Assembly: GCF_014656355.1 (NCBI RefSeq) | Contig: NZ_BNCG01000002.1 | Location: 20,463 to 84,462 of the forward strand | Origin: Camelimonas fluminis | GTDB taxonomy: Bacteria; Pseudomonadota; Alphaproteobacteria; Rhizobiales; Beijerinckiaceae | Reading direction: 5' to 3' | Length of the DNA: 64,000 nt | Shown here: in pieces, positions 45,347 through 54,603 of the stretch | Position numbering within the stretch: position 1 is the first letter of the stretch | Layout: each line of letters starts with the position of its first letter | Notes under the pieces: generated by a model | Told to the model about the DNA's origin: nothing | What the model saw: the letters and a program-made list of their open reading frames with translations, nothing else | The model's database searches: none | Position numbers and translations under genes: made by a program

Positions 45347-46114
45347 TCAGGCGGGTGGCCCGGACTGCGAGCCGTTCTCATCCGTCTGCGCCATCCGCCG
45401 CTTTGTTCCATTGCGGCGCGACCAGACATTGATGGCCTCGACAACGGCGGCGAACGCCATGGCTGAATAGATATAGCCGCGCGGCAGATGGAAGCCGCCG
45501 CCTTCCGCCACCAGCGACACGCCGATCAGCATCAGGAACGAAAGGGCCAGCACCTTGGTTGTGGGATTCTCGGCGATGAAGCGCGCCACCACCCCCGAGG
45601 CCAGATACATCACCGCCACGGCGATCATCACCGCGATGATCATGATCGACAGGTCGTCGGCCATGCCGATGGCGGTGACGATCGAATCGATCGAGAACAC
45701 CAGATCGATCACCGCGATCTGGGCCACCGCCGCCAGGAAGGCGCGCGGCGCGGCGGCGCGGGCTTCGTCATGGGCGTCGCCGCTGACCTCGCCGTGGATC
45801 TCGTGAACCGCCTTGTAGAGCAGGAACAGGCCGCCGACGATCAGGATGATGTCGCGCCACGACAGTTCCTCGCCGAGGACGGTCAGAACCGGATAGGTGA
45901 GCTTCATGATGGCGGTGAGCGCGAACAGCAGCCCGACGCGGAACACAAGCGCCATGCCAAGCCCCAGCCGCCTGGCCCGCTCCGCCTGTTCGGCTGGCAA
46001 TTTCGCCACCAGCACCGATATGAAGACGACGTTGTCGATGCCAAGGACGATTTCCATCGCGCTGAGCGTCAGCAGGGCCGCCCAGCCCTCCGGACTTGCC
46101 AACCATTCGAACAC
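45347..46114 (-). CDS. TerC family integral membrane protein
   Basis: The 255-residue protein has about seven hydrophobic helices and the acidic membrane motifs of the TerC/Alx family (SAMEIVLGIDNVVFISVL and IDLVFSIDSIVTAIGMA). Characterised relatives export manganese or affect metal loading of exoenzymes; tellurite resistance is not implied by homology alone. The C-terminus is a charged tail. No manganese riboswitch is seen in the 101-nt region to ubiH. Confidence 0.92.
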   Translation of the reverse strand: MFEWLASPEGWAALLTLSAMEIVLGIDNVVFISVLVAKLPAEQAERARRLGLGMALVFRVGLLFALTAIMKLTYPVLTVLGEELSWRDIILIVGGLFLLYKAVHEIHGEVSGDAHDEARAAAPRAFLAAVAQIAVIDLVFSIDSIVTAIGMADDLSIMIIAVMIAVAVMYLASGVVARFIAENPTTKVLALSFLMLIGVSLVAEGGGFHLPRGYIYSAMAFAAVVEAINVWSRRNGTKRRMAQTDENGSQSGPPA

Positions 46115-46215
46115 AGGGACCTCCGTATAGTTTGGCGTGACATGGGAGATGATGCGCGTTCGGGAAAGGGGCGCCGTGGCTTTTAATTCTTCACGAATGC
46201 GCTTAGGTCTCGCTC

Positions 46216-47433
46216 ATGTCGCATGCTGATCCGGATATCGCCGTCGTCGGCGCCGGCGCCGCCGGTCTCGCCGCCGCCCTTTGCCTCGCCCGCGAAGGCT
46301 TCCACACGCTGCTGATCGGCGATCCCGCCATCGCGGCGCCGGGGCGCACCGTGGCGCTGTTCGGCGGCTCGGTCGCCTTCCTGCGGGCGCTGGGCGTCTG
46401 GGAGGCCGTCAGCGCCCGCGCGGCGCCCATGGACGCCATGCGGATCGTTGACGACACCGGCAGCCTGTTTGCGCCGCCGCCGCTGACCTTCCGCTGCGCC
46501 GAGCTGGGGCTGGACAGCTTTGGCTGCAATATTCCCAATGACGATCTGGTTGGGGTTCTCGCCGCGCAGGCGCGCGAAACCCCGGGTCTCGAACTGGCCC
46601 CGGACACCGTGACCGGAGCGTCGTTCAACCTGGCGGGGCCGCAACTGGTTCTGGCCTCGGGCCGCATCTTGCGGCCACGGCTGGTGGTTGGGGCCGATGG
46701 CGGCCGCTCGCTTGTCCGCGCCCGCGCCGGCGTCGGGGCCAAAACCTGGGATTACCCCCAGACGGCGCTGACCGGCGTGTTTGGTCATACCCAGGCGCAT
46801 CACAGCGCGTCGACGGAATTTCATACCCGCCATGGCCCGTTCACCCTGGTGCCGCTGCCGGGGAAACGCTCCAGCCTCGTCTGGGTGACGGAGCCCGGCA
46901 AGGCCCGCCGGCTGGCGGCGCTGGCGCCGGAGGCGCTGGCGCTGGAAGTGGAGCGGCAGGCGCGGTCGATGCTCGGCGCCATGCGCGTCGAGGGCCCATG
47001 CGGCGTCATTCCCATGCGCGGCCTCACGGCGGAGCGTTTCGCCGGTCATGGCATGGCGCTGGTTGGCGAGGCGGCGCACATGTTTCCGCCGATCGGCGCC
47101 CAGGGGCTGAACCTCGGGCTGCGCGACGTCGCCGCCCTGCGCGACGCCCTGGTCGCGGCCCGCAGCCGCGGCGCGCCGTGCAACGACCCTGACGCCCTCG
47201 CCGCCTACGATCGCGGACGTCGTCTCGACGTCGCCACCCGCACCCACGCCATCGATGCGCTGAACCGCTCGCTGCTGTCGCGCCTGCCCGGCGCCGATCT
47301 CCTGCGCGGCGCCGGCATGCTGGCGCTGGAGCATATCCGGCCGCTGCGCAGGCTGGCGATGCGCGAGGGGCTGGCGCCGTTGCTGGGCCTGCCGGCCATG
47401 ATGAAGGCCGACAGCGCGACCAGCCCCAGCTGA
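46216..47433 (+). CDS. UbiH/UbiF/COQ6-type FAD monooxygenase
   Basis: A 405-residue flavoprotein hydroxylase likely acting in ubiquinone biosynthesis. It has the dinucleotide motif VVGAGAAGLAAALCLA, the DG motif GADGGRSLVRARAGV and the FAD ribityl motif ALVGEAAHMFPPIGAQGLNLGLRD. Which ring position it hydroxylates (UbiH, UbiI, UbiF or UbiL role) cannot be read from the sequence. It is divergent from terC. Confidence 0.88.
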   Translation: MSHADPDIAVVGAGAAGLAAALCLAREGFHTLLIGDPAIAAPGRTVALFGGSVAFLRALGVWEAVSARAAPMDAMRIVDDTGSLFAPPPLTFRCAELGLDSFGCNIPNDDLVGVLAAQARETPGLELAPDTVTGASFNLAGPQLVLASGRILRPRLVVGADGGRSLVRARAGVGAKTWDYPQTALTGVFGHTQAHHSASTEFHTRHGPFTLVPLPGKRSSLVWVTEPGKARRLAALAPEALALEVERQARSMLGAMRVEGPCGVIPMRGLTAERFAGHGMALVGEAAHMFPPIGAQGLNLGLRDVAALRDALVAARSRGAPCNDPDALAAYDRGRRLDVATRTHAIDALNRSLLSRLPGADLLRGAGMLALEHIRPLRRLAMREGLAPLLGLPAMMKADSATSPS

Positions 47434-47618
47434 CCGGCCCAGCGCTCCCTCCTCCCGTGTCGCCATGACCGCGGCACTGGACTGTGAGCGCCGTCTGACC
47501 TATCGCAGAACCACGCGCGGATGTTCCGCTGCAAAACGATCTGATTGCACAACCATTGCATGGACAGGCGGTTTCCGGGGCCCGGGCCTATGGAAGCGCC
47601 TGAGAATGGAGCGCCCCG

Positions 47619-48662
47619 ATGAAGTTGCCCCGCCAGTTTTTCCGTCCCCTCGCCATCGGCGCGCCGACCCCTTACCGGGAGCTGCCGGTGCGGCTGGAGC
47701 GGATGATCCATTTCGTGCCGCCGCAGAACGAAAAGATGCGCTCCAAGGTGCCGGATCTGATCAACCAGGTGGACGTGGTGCTGGGCAACCTTGAGGACGC
47801 CATTCCGGCGGACGCCAAGGAAGCGGCGCGCGCCGGCTTTATCAAGATGGCTCAGGAGAACGAGTTCGGCTCGACCGGCCTGTGGACCCGCGTCAACTGC
47901 CTGAACAGCCCGTGGGTGCTGGACGACATCACCGAGATCGTCGCCAATGTCGGCGACAAGCTCGATGTCATGATGCTGCCGAAGGTGGAAGGCCCGTGGG
48001 ACATCCACTATCTCGACCAGCTTCTGGCCCAGCTCGAGGCGCGTCATAACGTCAGGAAGCCGATCCTGATTCACGCCATTCTCGAAACCGCCGAGGGCGT
48101 CAACAATGTGGAGGCGATCGCCTCCGCCTCGCCGCGCATGCACGGCATGAGCCTGGGCCCGGCCGACCTCGCGGCCTCGCGCGGCATGAAGACCACCCGC
48201 GTCGGCGGCGGTCATCCGGACTACAAGGTGCTGTCCGATCCGGACGCCAGCGGCGCGCCGCGCCAGATCGCCCAGCAGGATCCCTGGCACTACACCATCG
48301 CTCGCATGGTCGACGCCTGTCAGGCCAACGGCATCAAGGCGTTCTATGGTCCGTTTGGCGATTTCTCCGACGCGGAAGCCTGCGAGGCCCAGTTCCGCAA
48401 CGCCTTCCTGCTTGGCTGCGCCGGCGCCTGGTCGCTGCATCCCTCGCAGATCGCCATCGCCAAGAACGTGTTCAGCCCCGACAAGGACGAGGTCGCCTTC
48501 GCGAAGCGCATCCTTGAAGCGATGCCGGACGGCACTGGCGCCGTGCTGCTCGACGGCAAGATGCAGGATGACGCCACCTGGAAGCAGGCCAAGGTGATTG
48601 TTGACCTCGCGAAAATCGTCGCCTCGAAGGATAGCGATTACGCGGCGTTGTACGGCCTCTGA
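47619..48662 (+). CDS. mcl: L-malyl-CoA / beta-methylmalyl-CoA lyase (HpcH/HpaI family)
   Basis: The 347-residue citrate-lyase-beta-like enzyme cleaves malyl-CoA to acetyl-CoA and glyoxylate. Family features are [64 protein letters not shown] and [16 protein letters not shown]. It resembles the malyl-CoA lyases of serine-cycle methylotrophs and ethylmalonyl-CoA pathway users more than citrate lyase. No other serine-cycle or ethylmalonyl-CoA gene is in the window, so the pathway is inferred. Confidence 0.88.
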   Translation: MKLPRQFFRPLAIGAPTPYRELPVRLERMIHFVPPQNEKMRSKVPDLINQVDVVLGNLEDAIPADAKEAARAGFIKMAQENEFGSTGLWTRVNCLNSPWVLDDITEIVANVGDKLDVMMLPKVEGPWDIHYLDQLLAQLEARHNVRKPILIHAILETAEGVNNVEAIASASPRMHGMSLGPADLAASRGMKTTRVGGGHPDYKVLSDPDASGAPRQIAQQDPWHYTIARMVDACQANGIKAFYGPFGDFSDAEACEAQFRNAFLLGCAGAWSLHPSQIAIAKNVFSPDKDEVAFAKRILEAMPDGTGAVLLDGKMQDDATWKQAKVIVDLAKIVASKDSDYAALYGL

Positions 48663-48754
48663 GGCCGGCGCCGTTCGCAGACTCCCGGGCGCGTCCTGCG
48701 TCCGGGACGACGCGAAGCCGGGTCAGACGGGATCTTGTCCTATCGTCTTGAATC

Positions 48755-48810
48755 GATGAATTTTCCTGCCGCGAAGCCCGTCGGTTTTGCCGGAAAATAC
48801 CCTGTAAACG
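48755..48810 (+). repeat. RIME-like intergenic repeat, degenerate copy before hspQ
   Basis: GATGAATTTTCCTGCCGCGAAG followed by GTCGGTTTTGCCGGAAAATAC matches the left, core and right blocks in order with several mismatches. Confidence 0.3.
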
Positions 48811-48902
48811 CGGCGCGCTGACGTTATAGTGCGGTCAGCAGATGCATGCGCGAATCCGGCGGAAACCGTTGTTCCTCCGGATGCGCTGGCGGAGAGAACT
48901 GG

Positions 48903-49232
48903 ATGAAGAGCGGATCGGCGAAATTTGCGATCGGACAGGTGGTGCGGCATCGCATCTACCCGTTTCGCGGCGTGATTTTTGACGTGGATCCCGAATTCGC
49001 CAACACCGAGGAATGGTGGCAGTCAATCCCGGAAGACGTGCGGCCCTCGCGGGACCAGCCGTTCTACCACCTGTTGGCCGAGAACGATGAGTCCCAGTAC
49101 ATCGCCTACGTCTCGGAGCAGAATTTGACGCCGGACACCTCTGGCGAGCCTGTGAAGCACCCGCGCGTTGCGGAGTTTTTCACGCGCGGTGAAGACGGCG
49201 CCTATCGCGTCCGCGCCGGGCAGTCCCATTGA
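48903..49232 (+). CDS. hspQ: Heat shock protein HspQ (hemimethylated-DNA-binding YccV family)
   Basis: A 109-residue protein whose enterobacterial homologue modulates Lon proteolysis and binds hemimethylated DNA. The conserved features are FAIGQVVRHRIYPFRGVIFDVDPEFANTEEWW and QPFYHLLAENDESQYIAYVSEQNL. ATG 48903 has GGAGA seven bases before it; an upstream in-frame ATG gives no similarity. TTATAGT near 48824 may be its -10. Confidence 0.92.
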   Translation: MKSGSAKFAIGQVVRHRIYPFRGVIFDVDPEFANTEEWWQSIPEDVRPSRDQPFYHLLAENDESQYIAYVSEQNLTPDTSGEPVKHPRVAEFFTRGEDGAYRVRAGQSH

Positions 49233-49303
49233 GCGCTGGCGCGCCCCAGCGCCGGACGCGACATCCGGCGCGCGGGCGCGGACTTGCGCAAAACAGGCTG
49301 CGA

Positions 49304-49678
49304 ATGCAACGGATATGGTTGGCGGGCGCCGCCGCGGCGCTGACGTTTTCAGCCATGGTCGCTCCGGTGGCGGCTGAAGAGCCGGAAGGCCTGCTGAAAT
49401 CAATCCTGAAAACCGCTCCCAAGGCCCCGGACGCCTGGTGTCAGCGCCATGCGTTGAATGAGGCGACAGTGCGCTGGCGCGCCAGCCGGGGCGAGGCTTC
49501 GCCGCCGCTTGAGGTGGGCGAGGACACGTCGGCTGCCTGCAACCCTGCTTATGTCCAGCAGTTGCAGCTTTGCGCCGCGGCGGCCAACGCCAGCGGCGAT
49601 AACCTCACGGCTCTGAACGCGCGCCTCAAGACCTGCATGGCTGAACTCGCCGGCAAGGGCGTCCGCCCGGCTCTGTGA
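49304..49678 (+). CDS. Small secreted protein of unknown function
   Basis: I do not recognise this 124-residue protein. It begins with a clean signal peptide (RIWLAGAAAALTFSAMVAPVAAEE). The mature part has four cysteines (WCQRH, ACNPA, LCAAA, TCMAE) that could form two disulfides, and helical Ala-rich segments. It is codirectional with hspQ 72 nt upstream and followed by a terminator-like hairpin. Confidence 0.65.
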   Translation: MQRIWLAGAAAALTFSAMVAPVAAEEPEGLLKSILKTAPKAPDAWCQRHALNEATVRWRASRGEASPPLEVGEDTSAACNPAYVQQLQLCAAAANASGDNLTALNARLKTCMAELAGKGVRPAL

Positions 49679-49724
49679 TGGCCCGTCATCGCCGGTCTGG
49701 AGCCGCCTCGCCCGGAAGGCCGCG

Positions 49725-49754
49725 ACCCGGTCATGTGTTCAGGGCCGGGTTTTC
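49725..49754 (+). terminator. Candidate terminator after small secreted protein gene
   Basis: ACCCGG (49725-49730) pairs with CCGGGT (49745-49750), followed by TTTCT. The stem is short and the loop 14 nt, so strength is uncertain. Confidence 0.45.
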
Positions 49755-49756
49755 TC

Positions 49757-49850
49757 CAGAGCTTTTTCGCGAAAACTGGATGTCATTTTTCGTGAAAAGA
49801 GGCGCGCGAACAGCGTGAAAATTACGCCAGCCAAAGTGATGGCGCGCTTC
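49757..49850 (+). repeat. RIME-like intergenic repeat, partly duplicated
   Basis: CAGAGCTTTTTCGCGAAAACTGGATG is followed by CATTTTTCGTGAAAAGAGGCG and later GCGTGAAAATTACGCC. The blocks follow the family order but with insertions. Confidence 0.4.
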
Positions 49851-49894
49851 CGGTGGGCCAGGTTTCACTGAGGCGCGCTCCAGTGGAGTTGCCA

Positions 49895-50491
49895 ATGGGA
49901 CTGGACCTGGAACAGCAGCGGCGGCGCATGCTGAGCGGGGCGCATTACAACGACCTGACAGAGGAACTGGTCGCCGCGCGCGCCAGGGCGGTGCGCCTGG
50001 CCACCGCTTACCACGACAGTTTCGGCGACGATCCGGTCGTGCGCGAGGCCCTGTTGCGCCAACTGCTGCGCAGCGTTGGCGACGGGGCTTGTTTCGAGCC
50101 CGGATTTCGTTGCGAGTTCGGCTTCAACATCACCGTCGGCAAGAACTTTTACGCCAATTTTGACTGCATCATCCTGGATGGCGCCGAAGTCACCATAGGC
50201 GACCATGTGCTGTTTGGTCCGCGCGTGGGCGTCTACACGTCCAACCACGCCATTGACGCCGGCGAACGCGTCGCCGGCGCCTGTTATGCGAAACCCGTGA
50301 CGATCGGGGATCGCGCGTGGATTGGCGGCGGCGTCAACATCAACCAGGGCGTCGCCATCGGCGCCAACAGCATCATTGGCTCCGGCAGCCTGGTCACGAA
50401 GGACATCCCGCCTGACGTGATCGCCGCCGGGACGCCCTGCAAGGTCATCCGTCCCATCACGGCGGCGGACCGTGTTGGTTTCATTCCCTGA
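49895..50491 (+). CDS. Sugar O-acetyltransferase, NodL/Maa-type hexapeptide protein
   Basis: The 198-residue protein is a trimeric left-handed beta-helix acetyltransferase. It has the family cap domain (MLSGAHYNDLTEELVAARARAV), hexapeptide turns (ITVGKNFYANFDCIILDGAEVTIGDHVLFGPRVGVYT), the catalytic histidine in SNHAID, and the closing GSGSLVTKDIPPDVIAAGTPCKVIRPI. Maltose/galactoside-type sugars are possible acceptors; the true substrate is unknown. ATG 49895 has GGAG seven bases before it. Confidence 0.9.
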   Translation: MGLDLEQQRRRMLSGAHYNDLTEELVAARARAVRLATAYHDSFGDDPVVREALLRQLLRSVGDGACFEPGFRCEFGFNITVGKNFYANFDCIILDGAEVTIGDHVLFGPRVGVYTSNHAIDAGERVAGACYAKPVTIGDRAWIGGGVNINQGVAIGANSIIGSGSLVTKDIPPDVIAAGTPCKVIRPITAADRVGFIP

Positions 50492-50518
50492 CCCGTCAAC
50501 GACTGTTCCGCTCATGAC

Positions 50519-50551
50519 AAAAGGCCCGCCAGATGGCGGGCCTTTCTTTTT
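50519..50551. terminator. Bidirectional terminator between the acetyltransferase gene and ialB
   Basis: AAAGGCCCGCC (50520-50530) pairs perfectly with GGCGGGCCTTT (50535-50545) around AGAT. A T-rich run follows on the plus strand and a shorter one on the minus strand, so both convergent genes can use it. Confidence 0.88.
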
Positions 50552-50570
50552 CCTGTATCGGCGGAGAAGC

Positions 50571-51326
50571 TTACTGCTTCGGCGCGGGAGCCGCGGGGGC
50601 TGCGGGAGCCGGAGCGGCGCCGCCCTGCTGCTGCTGCTTCTGCTGCTCTTCCTGGGCCTTCTTCTGCATGGCTTCCTGCAGCTTGCGCTGCTGCTCTTCC
50701 AGCACCTTCGGGTCAATGCCCGGGCCGTCGAAGCCCTTGCCGAAGCCTGCCAGCGGCACCTGGAAGGTGACGACGTTGGCGGCCTGGTTCTGCACGCTGA
50801 TGTTCAGGTGCTGACCCTTCTTCATCGCCGCGACGTCGCTGTCCTTGATCTGCGCCTCGGCGAAGCAGCCGTTCGGGAAGCAGAGCGCATAGCGACCTTC
50901 AATGGCCTGGCCCTGGTCAACGGTGCTGCGGATGCCAGGCTGCAGCAGCAGGCCGAGCGGCAGCAGGAAGCGCATCATCTTCTGGGGCTCGCCCTTCACG
51001 TCGTAAATGGCGACGGCGAGGACGGGCTGGCCCTGATCGGAGACGAAATCACGGGTGGTGTAGCAGATTTCGCGGCCGCCGCTCGGGTCCTTGCCGCAAA
51101 CCTTGGTCCAGTCCGTCTGGGACGGCTCAGGCTTGACGGCGACGACGGTCGGGCCGGCGGGCTGCTGCGGCGCAGCCTGCTGCTGCTGTTGCTGCGGCTG
51201 GGCCGGTTTGGCCGCAGGCTTGGCCTGGGCAAAAGCGGCGGCGGGCGCCAGCACCGCGCCGAGCGCCAGCAAGGCGGCTGCGCCACGGGTCGCTTTGCTG
51301 CTTGCAGACCTGCTGTTCAATGACAT
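50571..51326 (-). CDS. Invasion-associated locus B (IalB) family protein
   Basis: A 251-residue secreted protein. Signal peptide residues about 14-34 end AFAQA. A Pro/Gln-rich linker precedes the IalB domain (DWTKVCGKDPSGGREICYTTRDF, PLGLLLQPGIRSTVDQG, ALCFPNGCFAEAQI), which has paired cysteines. The C-terminus is a Gln/Lys-rich coiled segment (KVLEEQQRKLQEAMQKKAQEE) and an Ala/Pro tail. The founding Bartonella protein affects erythrocyte invasion, but the family is widespread in non-pathogenic Hyphomicrobiales, so a general envelope role is likelier. Confidence 0.9.
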   Translation of the reverse strand: MSLNSRSASSKATRGAAALLALGAVLAPAAAFAQAKPAAKPAQPQQQQQQAAPQQPAGPTVVAVKPEPSQTDWTKVCGKDPSGGREICYTTRDFVSDQGQPVLAVAIYDVKGEPQKMMRFLLPLGLLLQPGIRSTVDQGQAIEGRYALCFPNGCFAEAQIKDSDVAAMKKGQHLNISVQNQAANVVTFQVPLAGFGKGFDGPGIDPKVLEEQQRKLQEAMQKKAQEEQQKQQQQGGAAPAPAAPAAPAPKQ

Positions 51327-51708
51327 GAAGTTTTCCCTTCGATCACAGCTCGGGACCGATGCGCGCCCCCAACGTCCGATGCGGCCCGCAACAGTATGTT
51401 GTCTTTGTCAAACTCGGCGCCCGCGAGCCGGAAAGGTCAAGCCCGTCCCGCTGGCCCAGACACAATCTTCGGGATGCGACCTCATGCGCCCGGTGATCCT
51501 GTCCGTATACGAATCGTCTGCGACAGCAGGCAACCACCTTCGCTGTCGACTGTCACCAGTGCTTTCACGGCGAATGAGGCGGATGCATGACCATCAGCGT
51601 ATCCCGTTCACTTATCGTGAACCTCGCCGGCATGCCAGCCCTTTGCCAGTGCTTCACCGAATTTCCGACCGGATTATCATCGACGCCGCCGTCAGCGGGG
51701 GAAACGCG
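51327..51708. other. 382-nt divergent gap between ialB and the peptide-binding protein gene
   Basis: No gene recognised. The rightward frame is open across the gap and into ialB's antisense strand, but similarity to solute-binding proteins begins only downstream. Confidence 0.45.
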
Positions 51709-53622
51709 GTGGCCGTGAATACCTGGCGCCGGTTCATAAACTTTGAACCAGCCCGATTTATGGTGCCTTTCATGTTTGCGCGACTGGCCTTTGCGGGCGT
51801 TCTGGCCCTGATTCCGGCGACCACGCTTCCGGTCCGCGCCGGAGACGGCGCGCGCGATGGCGCGCCGCCCCCGCAGGCTCTGACCATGCATGGCGCGCCC
51901 GCGCGGCCGCGCGGCCCTGACGGCGCATTCGTGGCGCCGAAGATCACGCCGGATCCGGCGCGCGGCGGCCGGCTTGTCATCGGCGTCCAGGGGGCGTTCG
52001 ACAGTCTCAATCCCCTGACGATCAAAGGCATGACGGCCCCAACGGGCATTGCCTCCCTGACCCTGCAGCCGTTGATGCGACGGGCGCTGGACGAGCCGTT
52101 CACGCTCTATCCGCTTGTGGCCCGATCGGTCGAACTGGCGCCCGACAATACCGCCGTCACCTTTTATCTTGATCCGCGCGCGCGCTTTTCCGACGGCAAG
52201 CCCGTCACGGCGGAGGATGTGGCGTTTACGTTTTCATTGCTGCGCGCCCAGGGGCGTCCGAACCATCGCAATGCGCTTGGCAAGGTCACGGACGTTCATA
52301 TTGCTGGCCCCCATGTCATCCGCTTCGAACTTGCGGGCAACAGGGATCGGGAGCTGCCGCTCATTCTGGCAATGTTTCCGGTGCTGCCCAGGCATGCGAC
52401 GGACCCGGAGGCGTTCGGCCAGAGCGGTTTCACGCCGCTGGTCGGCTCAGGGCCCTATACGGTTGGCCAGGTGCGTCCTGGCGAAAGCATCAGCTTCGTC
52501 CGCAACCCCGCCTGGTGGGGCGACGCACTGGCCAGCGAGCGCGCCGCCGCCAACTTCGACGAGATCCGCTACGACTATTTTCGCGACGCCACGTCGATGT
52601 TCGAGGCTTTCAAGGCCGGGTTGATCGACGTGCGCATCGAAACTGATCCGCGACGCTGGGCCAGCGGCTACAACATTCCGGCGGTGCGCTCCGGCCAGAT
52701 CATCAAGGAGAATGCGCCGTTCGCGGCCCCGAAGGGCATGTCCGGCTTTGTCTTCAACGAGCGCCGTCCGCTGTTTGGGGACGCGCGGGTGCGCGAGGCG
52801 CTGTCCTTTGCCTTCGATTTCGAGTGGGTGAACCGCAATCTCTACGCCGGTCTTTATCGGCGCTCTGACAGCTATTTCGCCGATTCGCGGCTCTCGGCCG
52901 CTGGCCGCCCGGCGAGCCAGCGGGAGCGCGAACTGTTGCAGCCGTGGCCCGATGCGGTGCGCGTCGACATCATGGAGGGCAAGTGGTCGCCGGCCAGCAG
53001 CGACGGCAGCGGGCGCGACCGCGCCAACCTGCAACAGGCTGTCGACCTGCTGGGCGCCGCTGGCTATGCGCTGGACCGCGGAGTGATGCGCGACAGCAAG
53101 GGCGAGCCCCTTGCCTTTGAGGTGATGGTGACCGGGCGCGAGCACGAGCGGCTGGCGCTGGCCCTGTCATCGGCGCTACGCCGCATCGGCGTCAGGGCGC
53201 GGGTTCGCGTGGTCGATTCCGTGCAGTACGAGCGGCGGCGCCAGACCTTCGACTACGACATGATCATCGCCACCTGGCTGACGTCGCCGTCACCGGGCAA
53301 CGAGCAGTATTTCCGTTGGGGCGCCCGCGCCGCCAGCCAGCAGGCGTCATTCAATTTTGCCGGCGCACAATCTCCGGCCATCGACGCCATGATCGCCGCC
53401 ATGCTGTCCGCTCACAGTGAGGACGATTACGTCAGTGCGGTGCGGGCGCTGGATCGGGTGCTGCTCTCGGGATTTCATGTCATCCCCCTGCACTACGCGC
53501 CGCACATCTGGCTGGCGCGCTGGAGGCATGTGGGGCGTCCTGACCCGTTGCCGCTGCTCGGGGCCGCGCCCGAAACCTGGTGGCGCACCGACACGCCGGC
53601 GCCCGCCGCGCGCGGCCGCTAG
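51709..53622 (+). CDS. Orphan ABC transporter substrate-binding protein, family 5 (YejA-like)
   Basis: A periplasmic peptide-type binding protein of about 637 residues. A signal-like hydrophobic stretch (MFARLAFAGVLALIPATTLPVRA) is followed by the family-5 fold: GAFDSLNPL, TFYLDPRARFSDGKPVTAEDVAFTF, GSGPYTV, the FAFDFEWVN block and NEQYFRWG...FNFAGAQSPAID, which resembles YejA. GTG 51709 was picked for GGGGG seven bases upstream; GTG 51715, ATG 51760 and ATG 51772 are alternatives. No permease or ATPase gene is nearby. Confidence 0.85.
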   Translation: MAVNTWRRFINFEPARFMVPFMFARLAFAGVLALIPATTLPVRAGDGARDGAPPPQALTMHGAPARPRGPDGAFVAPKITPDPARGGRLVIGVQGAFDSLNPLTIKGMTAPTGIASLTLQPLMRRALDEPFTLYPLVARSVELAPDNTAVTFYLDPRARFSDGKPVTAEDVAFTFSLLRAQGRPNHRNALGKVTDVHIAGPHVIRFELAGNRDRELPLILAMFPVLPRHATDPEAFGQSGFTPLVGSGPYTVGQVRPGESISFVRNPAWWGDALASERAAANFDEIRYDYFRDATSMFEAFKAGLIDVRIETDPRRWASGYNIPAVRSGQIIKENAPFAAPKGMSGFVFNERRPLFGDARVREALSFAFDFEWVNRNLYAGLYRRSDSYFADSRLSAAGRPASQRERELLQPWPDAVRVDIMEGKWSPASSDGSGRDRANLQQAVDLLGAAGYALDRGVMRDSKGEPLAFEVMVTGREHERLALALSSALRRIGVRARVRVVDSVQYERRRQTFDYDMIIATWLTSPSPGNEQYFRWGARAASQQASFNFAGAQSPAIDAMIAAMLSAHSEDDYVSAVRALDRVLLSGFHVIPLHYAPHIWLARWRHVGRPDPLPLLGAAPETWWRTDTPAPAARGR

Positions 53623-53668
53623 AGCCTTTCGGGCGAAAGCCGGTGCGCCGGAAGCGACAGGCTCCGGA
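53622..53668 (+). repeat. Possible partial RIME-like repeat
   Basis: AGAGCCTTTCGGGCGAAAGCCGG followed by TGCGCCGGAAGCG matches the left half of the family. It directly abuts the upstream stop codon. Confidence 0.25.
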
Positions 53669-53886
53669 CACAACGCCAGTCATTCCTGTCCTGAAAAAAC
53701 CGGTTGACCAGCCGTTGCGGCTGTCCGGGGCGCGCTCCAGTCCGTGCTGCCTGTCGGGCGCCGGATACGTTAAGATGGCCGACACCGATTCAGGCCGACC
53801 AGGTTTCCGCCGGGTTTTCTCGCGGGTGGGCCGGCCAGCGTTGGCTGCATGTTCCGCAGAGAATATGCGCCAGGAGGAGCAGCGCC

Positions 53887-54603
53887 ATGACCCAGGAAAC
53901 ATCCCCCGCCGGCGTCGCCGCGTCCGGCCCACGCCAGTCGTTCCATATCGATGTGGTGTCGGATGTGGTCTGTCCGTGGTGCTTCATCGGCAAAAAGCGG
54001 CTTGAGAAAGCCATCGCCCAATTACCGGAATTGCGGGTCACGGTCGGCTGGCATCCCTACCAGCTCGATCCGAACGTGCCGGCCGGCGGCATTGACCGAC
54101 GCGAATATATGGAGCGCAAGTTCGGCTCGCGCGAGAAAATCGCTGGCATTCATGAGCGCATCGCGGCTGAGGGCGCCAAGGAGGGAATCGCCTTCCGTTT
54201 TGATCAGATCAAACGCTCGCCCAACACTCTCGACGCTCACCGGCTGATCGGCTGGGCTGGCGCGGCCGGCGTGCAGGACGCGGTGGTCGAGGCGCTGTTC
54301 CACGCCTTCTTCATGGAAGGGCGCGACGTGGGCGACAGGGCCGTGCTGGCGGAGATCGCAGGGGCCTGTGGCATGGACGCCGGCGCTGTTGCGGCGCAAC
54401 TGGCCACGGAGGCGGATATGGACGTGGCGCGCCAGTCTGTGGCCCAGGCGCGCGAGATGGGCGTCACGGGCGTGCCATGCTTCATCCTGGCCGATCGCCT
54501 CGCCCTGCCCGGCGCCCAGGACCCGGATGTGATCGTCCGCTACGTGCAGCGGCTGGCGCAAAAAATGCTGGAGGAAGCAACCGGCGCCGGGCCGGCTGGC
54601 TGA
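53887..54603 (+). CDS. DsbA-family oxidoreductase, FrnE-like
   Basis: The 238-residue cytoplasmic protein lacks a signal peptide and has the active site CPWC at Cys29 and Cys32 (SDVVCPWCFIGKKRLEKAI). Other marks are WHPYQLDPNVP, NTLDAHRLIGWA and the cis-proline loop GVTGVPCFI. FrnE-like proteins act as disulfide isomerases, and some are tied to oxidative or polyketide chemistry. A strong AGGAGG precedes ATG 53887. It lies next to the ohrR/ohr peroxide module, which is suggestive of thiol stress but not proof. Confidence 0.92.
   Translation: MTQETSPAGVAASGPRQSFHIDVVSDVVCPWCFIGKKRLEKAIAQLPELRVTVGWHPYQLDPNVPAGGIDRREYMERKFGSREKIAGIHERIAAEGAKEGIAFRFDQIKRSPNTLDAHRLIGWAGAAGVQDAVVEALFHAFFMEGRDVGDRAVLAEIAGACGMDAGAVAAQLATEADMDVARQSVAQAREMGVTGVPCFILADRLALPGAQDPDVIVRYVQRLAQKMLEEATGAGPAG

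Noticed and set aside
45100-45444. Long N-terminal extension of the quinone oxidoreductase
   Set aside because: It runs through the terC terminator and terC itself; the family start and ribosome binding site are at 45099.
48740-48830. RpoH (heat-shock sigma) promoter before hspQ
   Set aside because: CTTGAA is present at the -35 position, but no CCCCAT-type -10 follows at proper spacing; a TTATAGT nearer the gene is at least as likely.
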